NCBI RefSeq assembly: GCF_900091845.1
Contig: NZ_FMCI01000244.1
Location: 1 to 42,962, forward strand
Length of the DNA: 42,962 nt
DNA from: Streptomyces sp. SolWspMP-5a-2
GTDB lineage: Bacteria > Actinomycetota > Actinomycetes > Streptomycetales > Streptomycetaceae
Direction: 5' to 3'
A program made the translations under genes and the position numbers. Shown here one piece after another: positions 30,424-39,115 of the stretch. The notes under the pieces were generated by a model. The model saw only the letters and a list, made by a program, of their open reading frames with translations. It was not told the origin of the DNA and did not search any database. The first letter of the stretch is position 1. Each line of letters begins with the position of its first letter.

Positions 30424-31106
30424 GAGGGGGAGCACGGCGGTCCACGCCGTCCCAGGGAGTGCGCGAACAGGCGGACGCGGGCCGCCGTCACGCGGTGCGC
30501 GGCCCGCCGGGGCCGGGCGAGGGAGCGGGCCGGGCGGACGGTCACCGAGGCCACCGCGAGCAGCAGCGGCCGGAACGTCGTCACGGCGACCGCCCGCAGC
30601 ACCTGGCCGAGCGCCCGCTCACCGCGCCGCAGCCAGGCCGCGGCCAGCAGCCCGACCGCGATGTGCGCGCCCAGCAGCAGCCAGGGCGCGGCCGGGTCGG
30701 CGTGCGCCAGCAGCGCGGCGAGCCGGTCGGGTCCGGCGCCGGTGACCCGGGCCAGCGGGGTGCCGACCTCGGCGCGGCTGCCGCACAGCACGTCGAAGCC
30801 GACGGAGCGCAGCGGTCCGGCGACCGGGCCGCCCGCACGCCCGTAGCAGACGTGCTGGCCGGTGGTGAAGACCGTGTCGGCGGCCAGCTCCAGGGGGATC
30901 AGCAGCCCGGCGATCCGGGCGAAGCCGCGCTCGCGGCCCGCCAGCGCGAAGGCGACCGCGAAGACGGCGACCGCGACGGCGGCCACCGTGTTCAGCGGCA
31001 GCGGGACCCGCGACAGCAGCACGTGCGACGCGCTGCTGAGGGTCACGACGAGTGCCGTGAACAGCGCCGCGCGGACGGCTCGTATCGGGGTCCCGGACAT
31101 GTCCAT
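30414..31106 (-). CDS. Integral membrane protein of unknown function
   Basis: This is a 230-residue protein that I do not recognise. Hydrophobic segments lie near residues 10-30, 36-58, 64-82 and 138-160, with a further weaker one near 168-188. The outside or loop part between the third and fourth contains two cysteines (HVCYG and DVLCG), which together with the DsbA-like gene just downstream could mean a disulfide link (inference). The C-terminal 50 residues are basic. The start is ATG 31106 or ATG 31100. The stop lies in the 21-bp repeat array, so the C-terminal residues SFA come from repeat DNA. Confidence 0.75.
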   Translation of the reverse strand: MDMSGTPIRAVRAALFTALVVTLSSASHVLLSRVPLPLNTVAAVAVAVFAVAFALAGRERGFARIAGLLIPLELAADTVFTTGQHVCYGRAGGPVAGPLRSVGFDVLCGSRAEVGTPLARVTGAGPDRLAALLAHADPAAPWLLLGAHIAVGLLAAAWLRRGERALGQVLRAVAVTTFRPLLLAVASVTVRPARSLARPRRAAHRVTAARVRLFAHSLGRRGPPCSPSFA

Positions 31107-31136
31107 AGCGTGGAGAGTGTGTCACGTGGTGCTGTA

Positions 31137-31157
31137 AGGGACCCCTAAAGGGTCCCT
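31137..31157 (-). terminator. Terminator-like hairpin after the DUF2252 gene
   Basis: AGGGACCC and GGGTCCCT pair perfectly around the loop CTAAA, 17 bases past the DUF2252 gene stop on the minus strand and 30 bases before the start of the membrane protein gene. It may also lie close to the promoter of that gene. Confidence 0.65.
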
Positions 31158-31173
31158 GTGAGCATCCGGACCG

Positions 31174-32499
31174 TCACAGACCCGGGATCCGGCCGTTGCG
31201 GAACAGGTCGACGAAGATCTGGTGGTCGGCCCGCGCGCGGGCGCCGTAGGCGTGTGCGAAGTCGGTCATCAGGTCGGGGAAGCCGTCCTCGTCGGCGGCG
31301 ATCGCCGCGTCGATGGCCCGCTCGGTGGAGAACGGCACCAGGGACTCGCCGGACTGGTCGTCGGCCGCCGCGTGCATGGCGGCGGTGGCCCGGCCGAGGT
31401 CGGCGACGACCGTGGCGATCTCCTCCGGGTCGTCGATGTCGCCCCAGTCCAGGTCGACCGCGTACGGCGACACCTCGGCGACGAGCTGCCCCGCGCCGCC
31501 CAGCTCCGTCCAGCCGAGCCAGGGGTCGGCGTGCGCCTGGAGGGCGCGCTGGGAGATCACCGTGCGGTGGCCCTCGTGCTGGAAGTAGTCCCGCACGCGG
31601 CGGTCGGTGAGGTGCCGGGAGACGGCCGGGGTCTGCGCCTGCTTGATGTAGATCACCACGTCGTTCTCCAGGGCGTCGCTCGACCCCTCCAGGAGGATGT
31701 TGTACGACGGCAGCCCGGCCGACCCGATGCCGATGCCGCGCCGCCCGACCACGTCCTTGACCCGGTAGGAGTCGGGGCGGGCCAGGGAGGTGTCCGGCAG
31801 GGTCTCCAGATAGCCGTCGAAGGCGGCGAGGACCTTGTAGCGGGTGGCCGCGTCCAGCTCGACGGAGCCGCCGCCGGGCGCGAAGCGGCGCTCGAAGTCG
31901 CGGATCTCCGTCATCGACTCCAGCAGCGAGAAGCGGGTCAGCGAGCGGGCGTCGCGCAGCGCGTCGAGGAGCGGGCCCTGTGCGGTGTCCAGGGTGAAGG
32001 GCGGCACCTCGTCGCTCTTGGCGCCGGTGGCCAGCGCGTGGATCCGCTCGCGGTACGCGCCCGCGTACACCTCGACCAGCTCGGTGATCTGGTCGTCGCT
32101 GAGCGCCTTCGCGTAGCCGACCAGCGCGATCGAGGCGGCGAAGCGCTTCAGGTCCCAGGTGAAGGGGCCGACGTACGCCTCGTCGAAGTCGTTGACGTTG
32201 AAGACCAGACGGCCGTTGGAGTCCATGTACGTGCCGAAGTTCTCCGCGTGCAGATCGCCGTGGATCCACACCCGCGAGGTCCGCTCGTCCAGGAAGGGGC
32301 CGCCCCGCCGCTCCGCCTCCAGGTCGTGGTAGAAGAGGCACGCCGTGCCCCGGTAGAACGCGAACGCGGAGGCCGCCATCTTGCGGAACTTCACGCGGAA
32401 CGCGGCCGGGTCGGCGGCCAGGAGCTCGCCGAAGGCGGTGTCGAAGACGGCGAGGATCTCCTCGCCGCGCTGCTCGTCGTCGAGCGGGGTGACCGACAT
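31174..32499 (-). CDS. DUF2252 family protein (kinase-like fold)
   Basis: This is a 441-residue protein of the DUF2252 family, which has an aminoglycoside phosphotransferase/protein-kinase-like fold. The catalytic-loop equivalent is IHGDLHAENFG (His80, Asp82, Asn87), and the metal-binding segment is NVNDFDEAYVG (Asp104, Asp106). Phosphotransfer to an unknown small molecule is therefore likely, though not shown for the family. There is no signal peptide or membrane segment. ATG 32499 has AGGAGG nine bases upstream. The same frame stays open across the divergent dnaE gene as a shadow only. It is divergent from dnaE. Confidence 0.88.
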   Translation of the reverse strand: MSVTPLDDEQRGEEILAVFDTAFGELLAADPAAFRVKFRKMAASAFAFYRGTACLFYHDLEAERRGGPFLDERTSRVWIHGDLHAENFGTYMDSNGRLVFNVNDFDEAYVGPFTWDLKRFAASIALVGYAKALSDDQITELVEVYAGAYRERIHALATGAKSDEVPPFTLDTAQGPLLDALRDARSLTRFSLLESMTEIRDFERRFAPGGGSVELDAATRYKVLAAFDGYLETLPDTSLARPDSYRVKDVVGRRGIGIGSAGLPSYNILLEGSSDALENDVVIYIKQAQTPAVSRHLTDRRVRDYFQHEGHRTVISQRALQAHADPWLGWTELGGAGQLVAEVSPYAVDLDWGDIDDPEEIATVVADLGRATAAMHAAADDQSGESLVPFSTERAIDAAIAADEDGFPDLMTDFAHAYGARARADHQIFVDLFRNGRIPGL

Positions 32500-32634
32500 C
32501 GCGGGGTGCCTCCTGGTGCAGGGTCTGAACGACGGCGCTTCTGCCGCGTCCAACGGCCGGGAGGCCGCGGAAGTGCCCGCGGCTCCCGTGGTGAAGGTAC
32601 GTGGGGAAGCCGCAGGAGTGTCAGTGGCGAGGCA

Positions 32635-32640
32635 TAGACT
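32635..32640 (+). promoter_or_regulatory. Candidate -10 element of dnaE (TAGACT)
   Basis: TAGACT fits the TANNNT -10 pattern 63 bases before the dnaE start in the 204-base divergent gap with the DUF2252 gene. No clear -35 is seen. Confidence 0.35.
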
Positions 32641-32703
32641 TCGACGTTGTCCCCCGGACCTTCCGCAGTCCCGTCGCCGACCGTTTCCCCTGGAGGCCGC
32701 ACC

Positions 32704-35700
32704 GTGTCGAAGCCGCCGTTCACGCACCTGCACGTCCACACCCAGTACTCGCTGCTGGACGGTGCCGCGCGGCTGAAGGACATGTTCGACGCCTGCAACG
32801 AGATGGGCATGACGCACATCGCCATGTCCGACCACGGCAACCTGCACGGGGCGTACGACTTCTTCCACACCGCGAAGAAGGCCGGGGTCACGCCGATCAT
32901 CGGGATCGAGGCCTACGTGGCGCCCGAGTCGCGGCGCAACAAGCGCAAGATCCAGTGGGGCCAGCCGCACCAGAAGCGCGACGACGTCTCCGGCTCCGGC
33001 GGGTACACGCACAAGACGATCTGGGCCGCGAACGCGACGGGCCTGCACAACCTCTTCCGGCTCTCCTCGGACGCGTACGCCGAGGGCTGGCTCCAGAAGT
33101 GGCCCCGGATGGACAAGGAGACCATCTCCCAGTGGTCCGAGGGGCTCATCGCCTCCACCGGCTGCCCCTCGGGCGAGCTGCAGACCCGGCTGCGCCTCGG
33201 CCAGTTCGACGAGGCCCTGAAGTCGGCCGCCGAGTACCAGGACATCTTCGGCAAGGACCGGTACTTCCTGGAGCTGATGGACCACGGCATCGAGATCGAG
33301 CACCGGGTCCGCGACGGCCTCCTGGAGATCGGCAAGAAGCTCGGCATCCCGCCCCTGGTGACGAACGACTCGCACTACACGTACGCGCACGAGGCGACCG
33401 CGCACGACGCCCTGCTCTGCATCCAGACCGGCAAGAACCTCTCCGACCCCGACCGCTTCCGCTTCGACGGCACCGGCTACTACCTGAAGTCCACGGACGA
33501 GATGTACGCCGTCGACTCCTCGGACGCCTGGCAGGAAGGCTGCCGCAACACCCTCCTGGTCGCCGAACAGGTCGACACCAGCGGGATGTTCGAGGCCAAG
33601 AACCTGATGCCGAAGTTCGACATCCCGGACGGCTTCACCGAGGTCACCTGGTTCCAGGAGGAGGTCCGCCGCGGCATGGAGCGCCGCTTCCCCGGCGGCG
33701 TCCCCGACGACCGGCAGAAGCAGGCCGAGTACGAGATGGACGTCATCATCCAGATGGGGTTCCCCGGCTACTTCCTCGTCGTCGCCGACTTCATCATGTG
33801 GGCCAAGAAGAACGGCATCGCGGTGGGCCCGGGGCGCGGCTCGGCCGCCGGTTCGATCGTCGCCTACGCCATGGGCATCACCGACCTCGACCCGATCCCG
33901 CACGGCCTGATCTTCGAGCGGTTCCTCAACCCCGAGCGCGTCTCCATGCCCGACGTCGACATCGACTTCGACGAGCGCAGGCGCGTCGAGGTGATCCGGT
34001 ACGTGACGGAGAAGTACGGCGCCGACAAGGTCGCCATGATCGGCACCTACGGCAAGATCAAGGCCAAGAACGCGATCAAGGACTCCGCGCGCGTGCTGGG
34101 CTACCCGTACGCCATGGGCGACCGGCTCACCAAGGCGATGCCCGCCGACGTCCTCGGCAAGGGCATCGACCTCAACGGCATCACCGACTCCTCGCACCCC
34201 CGCTACAGCGAGGCGGGCGAGATCCGCGCGATGTACGAGAACGAGCCGGACGTCAAGAAGGTCATCGACACCGCCAAGGGCGTCGAGGGCCTCGTCCGGC
34301 AGATGGGCGTCCACGCCGCCGGCGTCATCATGTCCAGCGAGCCCATCGTCGACCACGCCCCGATCTGGGTCCGCCACACCGACGGCGTCACCATCACGCA
34401 GTGGGACTACCCGCAGTGCGAGTCGCTCGGCCTGCTCAAGATGGACTTCCTGGGCCTGCGCAACCTCACGATCATGGACGACGCCGTCAAGATGGTGAAG
34501 TCCAACAAGGGCATCGACCTCGACCTGCTCGCCCTGCCGCTCGACGACCCCAAGACCTTCGAACTGCTCCAGCGCGGCGACACCCTGGGCGTCTTCCAGT
34601 TCGACGGCGGCCCCATGCGCTCCCTGCTGCGCCTGATGAAGCCCGACAACTTCGAAGACATCTCCGCCGTCTCCGCGCTCTACCGTCCCGGCCCGATGGG
34701 CATGGACTCGCACACCAACTACGCGCTGCGCAAGAACAAGCTCCAGGAGATCACCCCGATCCACAAGGAGCTGGAGGAGCCCCTGGAGGAGGTCCTGGCC
34801 GTCACCTACGGCCTGATCGTCTACCAGGAGCAGGTGCAGAAGGCCGCGCAGATCATCGCGGGCTACTCGCTCGGCGAGGCCGACATCCTGCGCCGCGTGA
34901 TGGGCAAGAAGAAGCCCGACGAACTCGCCAAGAACTTCGTGCTGTTCCAGGCGGGCGCCCAGAAGAAGGGCTTCAGCGACGAGGCGATCCAGGCCCTGTG
35001 GGACGTGCTGGTGCCGTTCGCCGGATACGCCTTCAACAAGGCGCACTCGGCCGCCTACGGACTGGTCTCCTACTGGACCGCCTACCTCAAGGCGAACTAC
35101 CCGGCCGAGTACATGGCCGGTCTGCTGACGTCCGTCAAGGACGACAAGGACAAGTCGGCGATCTACCTCAACGAGTGCCGCCGCATGGGCATCAAGGTGC
35201 TCCCGCCGAACGTCAACGAGTCGATGTCGAACTTCGCGGCCCAGGGCGACGACGTGATCCTCTTCGGCCTCTCCGCCGTCCGCAACGTCGGTACGAACGT
35301 GGTCGAGTCGATCATCCGCAGCCGCAAGGCCAAGGGGAAGTACGGCTCGTTCCCCGACTACCTCGACAAGGTCGAGGCCGTCGCCTGCAACAAGCGCACC
35401 ACGGAGTCGCTCATCAAGGCCGGTGCCTTCGACTCGATGGGGCACACCCGCAAGGGGCTCACCGCCCAGTACGAGCCGATGATCGACAACGTGGTCGCGG
35501 TCAAGCGCAAGGAGGCCGAGGGGCAGTTCGACCTCTTCGGCGGCATGGGCGAGGAGCAGAACGACGAGCCCGGCTTCGGCCTCGACGTCGTCTTCACCGA
35601 CGACGAGTGGGAGAAGACCTATCTCCTCGCGCAGGAGCGGGAGATGCTCGGCCTCTACGTCTCCGACCACCCGCTGTTCGGCCTGGAGCACGTGCTGTCC

Positions 35701-36243
35701 GACAAGGCCGACGCCGGCATCTCCCAGCTCACCGGCGGTGAGCACGCGGACGGCGCGGTGGTCACCATCGGCGGCATCATCTCGGGCCTCCAGCGCAAGA
35801 TGACCAAGCAGGGCAACGCCTGGGCGATCGCCACCGTCGAGGACCTCGCCGGTTCCATCGAGTGCATGTTCTTCCCCGCCACCTACCAGCTCGTCTCGAC
35901 CCAACTCGTCGAGGACGCCGTGGTGTTCGTCAAGGGCAGGCTCGACAAGCGGGAGGACGTGCCGCGCCTGGTCGCGATGGAGCTCCAGGTCCCCGACCTG
36001 TCCAACGCGGGCACCAACGCGCCCGTGATCCTCACCATCCCGGCCACCCGCGTCACCCCGCCGATGATCAGCCGTCTCGGCGAGATCCTCACCCACCACC
36101 GGGGCGACAGCGAGGTCCGGATCCGGCTCCAGGGGCCCACCAAGACCACCGTGCTGCGCCTCGACCGGCACCGGGTCAAGCCCGACCCCGCGCTCTTCGG
36201 CGACCTGAAGGTGCTGCTCGGACCGGCCTGCCTGGCCGGCTGA
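32704..36243 (+). CDS. dnaE: DNA polymerase III alpha subunit DnaE
   Basis: DnaE is the replicative polymerase catalytic subunit. The 1179-residue protein has an N-terminal PHP domain whose nine metal ligands are all present (His10, His12, Asp19, His44, Glu69, His103, Cys154, Asp222, His224), matching the proofreading site of mycobacterial DnaE1. The polymerase aspartates are in PDVDIDFD and LLKMDFLGLRN. A clamp-binding peptide QFDLF is at 941-945, followed by an OB-fold domain (VVTIGGIISGLQRK) and a C-terminal tau-binding region. GTG 32704 follows GGAGG by seven bases. An upstream in-frame start at 32647 is not needed, because HLHVHTQYS should lie near the N-terminus. It is followed by a strong terminator. 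Confidence 0.97.
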   Translation: MSKPPFTHLHVHTQYSLLDGAARLKDMFDACNEMGMTHIAMSDHGNLHGAYDFFHTAKKAGVTPIIGIEAYVAPESRRNKRKIQWGQPHQKRDDVSGSGGYTHKTIWAANATGLHNLFRLSSDAYAEGWLQKWPRMDKETISQWSEGLIASTGCPSGELQTRLRLGQFDEALKSAAEYQDIFGKDRYFLELMDHGIEIEHRVRDGLLEIGKKLGIPPLVTNDSHYTYAHEATAHDALLCIQTGKNLSDPDRFRFDGTGYYLKSTDEMYAVDSSDAWQEGCRNTLLVAEQVDTSGMFEAKNLMPKFDIPDGFTEVTWFQEEVRRGMERRFPGGVPDDRQKQAEYEMDVIIQMGFPGYFLVVADFIMWAKKNGIAVGPGRGSAAGSIVAYAMGITDLDPIPHGLIFERFLNPERVSMPDVDIDFDERRRVEVIRYVTEKYGADKVAMIGTYGKIKAKNAIKDSARVLGYPYAMGDRLTKAMPADVLGKGIDLNGITDSSHPRYSEAGEIRAMYENEPDVKKVIDTAKGVEGLVRQMGVHAAGVIMSSEPIVDHAPIWVRHTDGVTITQWDYPQCESLGLLKMDFLGLRNLTIMDDAVKMVKSNKGIDLDLLALPLDDPKTFELLQRGDTLGVFQFDGGPMRSLLRLMKPDNFEDISAVSALYRPGPMGMDSHTNYALRKNKLQEITPIHKELEEPLEEVLAVTYGLIVYQEQVQKAAQIIAGYSLGEADILRRVMGKKKPDELAKNFVLFQAGAQKKGFSDEAIQALWDVLVPFAGYAFNKAHSAAYGLVSYWTAYLKANYPAEYMAGLLTSVKDDKDKSAIYLNECRRMGIKVLPPNVNESMSNFAAQGDDVILFGLSAVRNVGTNVVESIIRSRKAKGKYGSFPDYLDKVEAVACNKRTTESLIKAGAFDSMGHTRKGLTAQYEPMIDNVVAVKRKEAEGQFDLFGGMGEEQNDEPGFGLDVVFTDDEWEKTYLLAQEREMLGLYVSDHPLFGLEHVLSDKADAGISQLTGGEHADGAVVTIGGIISGLQRKMTKQGNAWAIATVEDLAGSIECMFFPATYQLVSTQLVEDAVVFVKGRLDKREDVPRLVAMELQVPDLSNAGTNAPVILTIPATRVTPPMISRLGEILTHHRGDSEVRIRLQGPTKTTVLRLDRHRVKPDPALFGDLKVLLGPACLAG

Positions 36244-36252
36244 CCGGCCCGC

Positions 36253-36301
36253 GACCGACGCGAGGGGCGCACCCGTCACGGGTGCGCCCCTCGCGTCGGT
36301 C
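36253..36301 (+). terminator. Strong hairpin terminator after dnaE
   Basis: This is a perfect 24-bp inverted repeat around one central base, starting 10 bases after the dnaE stop. It is among the longest perfect stems in the window. It should also block readthrough from the small minus-strand gene at 36349-36513. Confidence 0.85.
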
Positions 36302-36348
36302 CGGAGCGGTTTCGCCCGCGGACCGGTGAACGGGCCCGCGCGCGGAGG

Positions 36349-36513
36349 TCAGTTGTGGCCGAAGCGCTTCTGCTTGCCCTTGCGGGCCATGTCCGCCGGG
36401 GTCGCCTGGCTGATGCGCTGCTCCGCCCGCGCCTCCATGGAGGACTCCTGCGCGTGCTCCCGGCCGCGCTCGGACTGCGGCTGCTTGCGGTCCTGCTTCT
36501 TGTTCTTGGCCAT
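36349..36513 (-). CDS. Small basic conserved protein (54 residues)
   Basis: A short gene is seen on the minus strand, starting MAKNKKQDRKQPQSERGREH and ending ATPADMARKGKQKRFGHN. ATG 36513 has a GGGAGG ribosome site 7 bases upstream, and the stop lies 48 bases past the dnaE hairpin. The product is highly charged, mostly Lys, Arg, Gln and Glu, without hydrophobic stretch or cysteine, and probably disordered or helical. I recall similar small proteins in Streptomyces genomes, but no function is known to me. Ribosome site, start and codon use support it as a real gene. Confidence 0.75.
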   Translation of the reverse strand: MAKNKKQDRKQPQSERGREHAQESSMEARAEQRISQATPADMARKGKQKRFGHN

Positions 36514-36727
36514 GGTGATCTGCCTCCCGCGGGGGACTAGGGGCCAGGTCCGGGATCAGATTCACATAGGCTGACGGAGAACGCATTTCGGATAATTACC
36601 GTCTGTGACAGGGGCGGTCGGAGCGTGTCGGCCGGAAACGCCACGCCGAAGATCGAGTTCGGGCCGTTAACCTCCGCGCGGTCGGGCAGACTCGAAGACA
36701 AGCCCGAAGCAACCTCCCGGAAAGAGG

Positions 36728-37954
36728 GTGGACCGCGTGGACCGCTGCATCGTCCTGGTGGACGCCGGGTATCTGCTGGGCGCCGCCGCGAGCCTCCTCG
36801 CCGGAGAACCCTCGCGCTCACGCATCACCGTCGACCACGCCGCCCTCATCCAGGGCCTGCGCGAGCGCGCCGAGTCCGACACCGAGCGCCCGCTGTTGCG
36901 CATCTACTGGTTCGACGGCGCCCCCGACCGCGTCCCGCAGCCCGAGCACCGCCGACTGCGCGTGATGCCCCGGGTCACCGTCCGGCTCGGCGCCCTGACC
37001 CGCAGTGACGGGCGGTGGGCGCAGAAGGGCGTGGACGCCGCGATGCACGCCGAGCTGACCGAGCTGGCCCGCAACCGCGCCTGCTCCGACATCGTCCTGG
37101 TGACCGGCGACGGCGACCTGCTGCCGGGGATGATGGCCGCCAAGGAGCACGGCGTCGCCGTCCACCTGTGGGCCGTCCAGGCCGCCGACGGGGACTACAA
37201 CCAGTCCGAGGACCTGGTCGCCGAGGCCGACGAGCGGCGCGTCCTGGACCGCGCCTGGATCACCCGGGCCGTCCGCGCCAAGGAGATCGGCGGGATCTGC
37301 GCGCCGCCGCCGGTGCCGCGCCCCGAGATCGCCGCGATCCTCTCCGCGCCGCTGCCCGAGTCCGGGCCGCCCGCCGCCCCCGAGCAGCGGCCCGCCGAGG
37401 ACACCGAGCACGCCCAGGCCGCCGCCCCCGCCGGAACCGGCCCCCAGGAGCGGGTCCCGGCGCCCAAGGGCGTGCCGACCCCCAAGGACCTGGCCGCCCT
37501 GCGCGGACCCGGCAGCCAGCCCGCCCCGCACCCGCCGAACGCGACCCTGCGCTGGTCCTCCGACAAAGGGTGGGTCGACCGGCCCGTCTCGGAGCCGCCG
37601 GACGCGGCCTCCATGCCGACCCTCGCCCAGCTGACCACCGCCGAACAGCGCTGGGCGGACCGCGAGGAGGACATCACCACGGTCGGCGGTGACCCCTTCG
37701 AGGTCGGACAGGTCTTCGCCCGGCGCTGGATGGGACGCCTCGGCGACCAGAGCCACCTGCAGAAGCTCAGCGGCATGTACCCGCGGGTCCCGCACCGGGT
37801 CGACGGCGAACTGCTGCGCTACGCCGCCAGGTTCGGCCTGCTCGCGCACAAGGACGACCAGATCGACGAGCACGACCGCTACGCCATCCGGGCCGGGTTC
37901 TGGCGCGAGATCGACGTGCGGACGGCGGCGGAGCACTCGCCCGCGGGGGAGTGA
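36728..37954 (+). CDS. NYN-domain (PIN-like) putative ribonuclease with C-terminal winged-helix-like region
   Basis: The 408-residue protein has an N-terminal NYN domain (about 1-165). It shows LVDAGYLLGAA with the first acidic residue, YWFDGAPDR, QKGVDAAMHAELTELA and the VTGDGDLLPGMMAAKEHG motif, giving the set of acidic residues that hold a metal in PIN-like RNases. A Pro/Ala-rich linker follows (about 205-300). The C-terminal conserved part (about 320-395, FARRWMGRLGDQSHLQKLSGMYPRV...) looks like a winged-helix or LOTUS-type module (inference). The start is GTG 36728 or GTG 36737. It probably acts on RNA; the target is unknown. It is downstream of dnaE but separated from it by a terminator. 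Confidence 0.85.
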   Translation: MDRVDRCIVLVDAGYLLGAAASLLAGEPSRSRITVDHAALIQGLRERAESDTERPLLRIYWFDGAPDRVPQPEHRRLRVMPRVTVRLGALTRSDGRWAQKGVDAAMHAELTELARNRACSDIVLVTGDGDLLPGMMAAKEHGVAVHLWAVQAADGDYNQSEDLVAEADERRVLDRAWITRAVRAKEIGGICAPPPVPRPEIAAILSAPLPESGPPAAPEQRPAEDTEHAQAAAPAGTGPQERVPAPKGVPTPKDLAALRGPGSQPAPHPPNATLRWSSDKGWVDRPVSEPPDAASMPTLAQLTTAEQRWADREEDITTVGGDPFEVGQVFARRWMGRLGDQSHLQKLSGMYPRVPHRVDGELLRYAARFGLLAHKDDQIDEHDRYAIRAGFWREIDVRTAAEHSPAGE

Positions 37955-38005
37955 GACGGCGACCGGCGGGACCGACCCGGGAGCGGCCCCGGCCGCCGGA
38001 CCCCG

Positions 38006-38011
38006 TACCCT
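38006..38011 (+). promoter_or_regulatory. Candidate -10 element of the ABC exporter gene (TACCCT)
   Basis: TACCCT lies 8 bases before GTG 38020 with no ribosome site between, a leaderless-type arrangement. The same hexamer stands before lspA at 21550-21555, there with a leader of about 28 bases. Confidence 0.45.
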
Positions 38012-38019
38012 CGTCCCTT

Positions 38020-39039
38020 GTGAGTACGCGCGCGGCACAGGCACTTCGGCACGGGGGCGATGTCGTGTGCGCGGTGCGCGGACTGACCAAGACCTATCCC
38101 GCCGTGCGCGCCCGGCGCGGTACCCCCGGCACCCCGCCGGTCCGGGCCACCGACGACGTGCGGCTGGAGATCGGGCGCGGTGAGATCTTCGGGCTGCTCG
38201 GGCCCAACGGGGCGGGCAAGTCCACCCTGGTGCGGCAGATCACCGGCCTGATGCGGCCGGACTCCGGGGACGTCGAGATCCTCGGCCACGACATCGTCCG
38301 CCACCCCGAGCGCGCCTCCCGCATCCTCGCCTTCCTCGGCCAGGAGTCGACCGCCCTCGACGAGCTGACGGTCTCCCTCGCCGCCGAGACCACCGGGCGG
38401 CTGCGCGGCCTCGACGCCCGCTCCGCGCGGGCCGAACGGGACGCCGTCCTCGACGAACTCGGCCTCACCGCGCTCGCCGCACGCCCGCTGAAGAAGCTCT
38501 CCGGCGGTCAGCGGCGGCTCGCCTGCGTCGCCTCGGCGCTGGTGGGGGAGCGGCCGCTGCTGATCCTCGACGAGCCGACCACCGGCATGGACCCGGTGGC
38601 CAGGCGGGCGGTCTGGGCCGCCGTCGACCGCCGTCGCGCCGAACGCGGCACCACCGTGCTGCTCGTCACCCACAACGTCATCGAGGCCGAGACCGTCCTC
38701 GACCGGGTCGCCGTCCTCGACCAGGGCCGGGTCATCGCCTGCGACACCCCCGGCGGCCTCAAGGAGCAGGTGGCCGGGGAGGTCCGGGTCGACCTGGTGT
38801 GGCGGGAGAAGGCGCCGCTGCACGTCCCGGAGGTCGCCGCGCTCCAGGAGCGCGCCGTCGAGTCGGGCCGCCGCTGGACGCTGCGGCTCGGGCCCGACGA
38901 GGCCCGCGCGGTCGTCGCGACCGTGACCGGCGGCAGCGCCTTCGCCGCCCTGGACGACTTCACCCTCGCCACCCCCAGCCTGGAGGACGTGTACCTGGCG
39001 CTGGGCGGCGCGGTGCGGCAGGGGCTGGTGAAGGCGTGA
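38020..39039 (+). CDS. ABC transporter ATP-binding subunit (DrrA/CcmA type)
   Basis: This is the ATPase of an ABC-2 type exporter, 339 residues. It has Walker A GPNGAGKST (61-69), signature LSGGQRRL, Walker B LLILDEPTTGMD and the H-loop VTHN. A short Arg/Pro/Gly insertion (ARRGTPGTPPVRA, about 31-43) interrupts the first strand region before Walker A, common in this Streptomyces subgroup. The C-terminal 85 residues form the domain seen in drug exporters. The partner permease starts 76 bases downstream. Substrate is unknown. GTG 38020 was chosen from the promoter context and because the ATPase domain begins about 18 residues later. Confidence 0.92.
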   Translation: MSTRAAQALRHGGDVVCAVRGLTKTYPAVRARRGTPGTPPVRATDDVRLEIGRGEIFGLLGPNGAGKSTLVRQITGLMRPDSGDVEILGHDIVRHPERASRILAFLGQESTALDELTVSLAAETTGRLRGLDARSARAERDAVLDELGLTALAARPLKKLSGGQRRLACVASALVGERPLLILDEPTTGMDPVARRAVWAAVDRRRAERGTTVLLVTHNVIEAETVLDRVAVLDQGRVIACDTPGGLKEQVAGEVRVDLVWREKAPLHVPEVAALQERAVESGRRWTLRLGPDEARAVVATVTGGSAFAALDDFTLATPSLEDVYLALGGAVRQGLVKA

Positions 39040-39115
39040 GCACACGGGCCGCCGCGTCCGTACAGGACAGGGCCACTGCCGGAAGAGTCCCGCGACAGAA
39101 GGGGAGCAGCGCGAC

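Noticed and set aside
31174..36279. Very long minus-strand open frame of about 1700 codons running from the DUF2252 gene across dnaE
   Set aside because: Only the part from ATG 32499 is the DUF2252 protein; the rest is the antisense of dnaE, open because of the high-GC codon bias.
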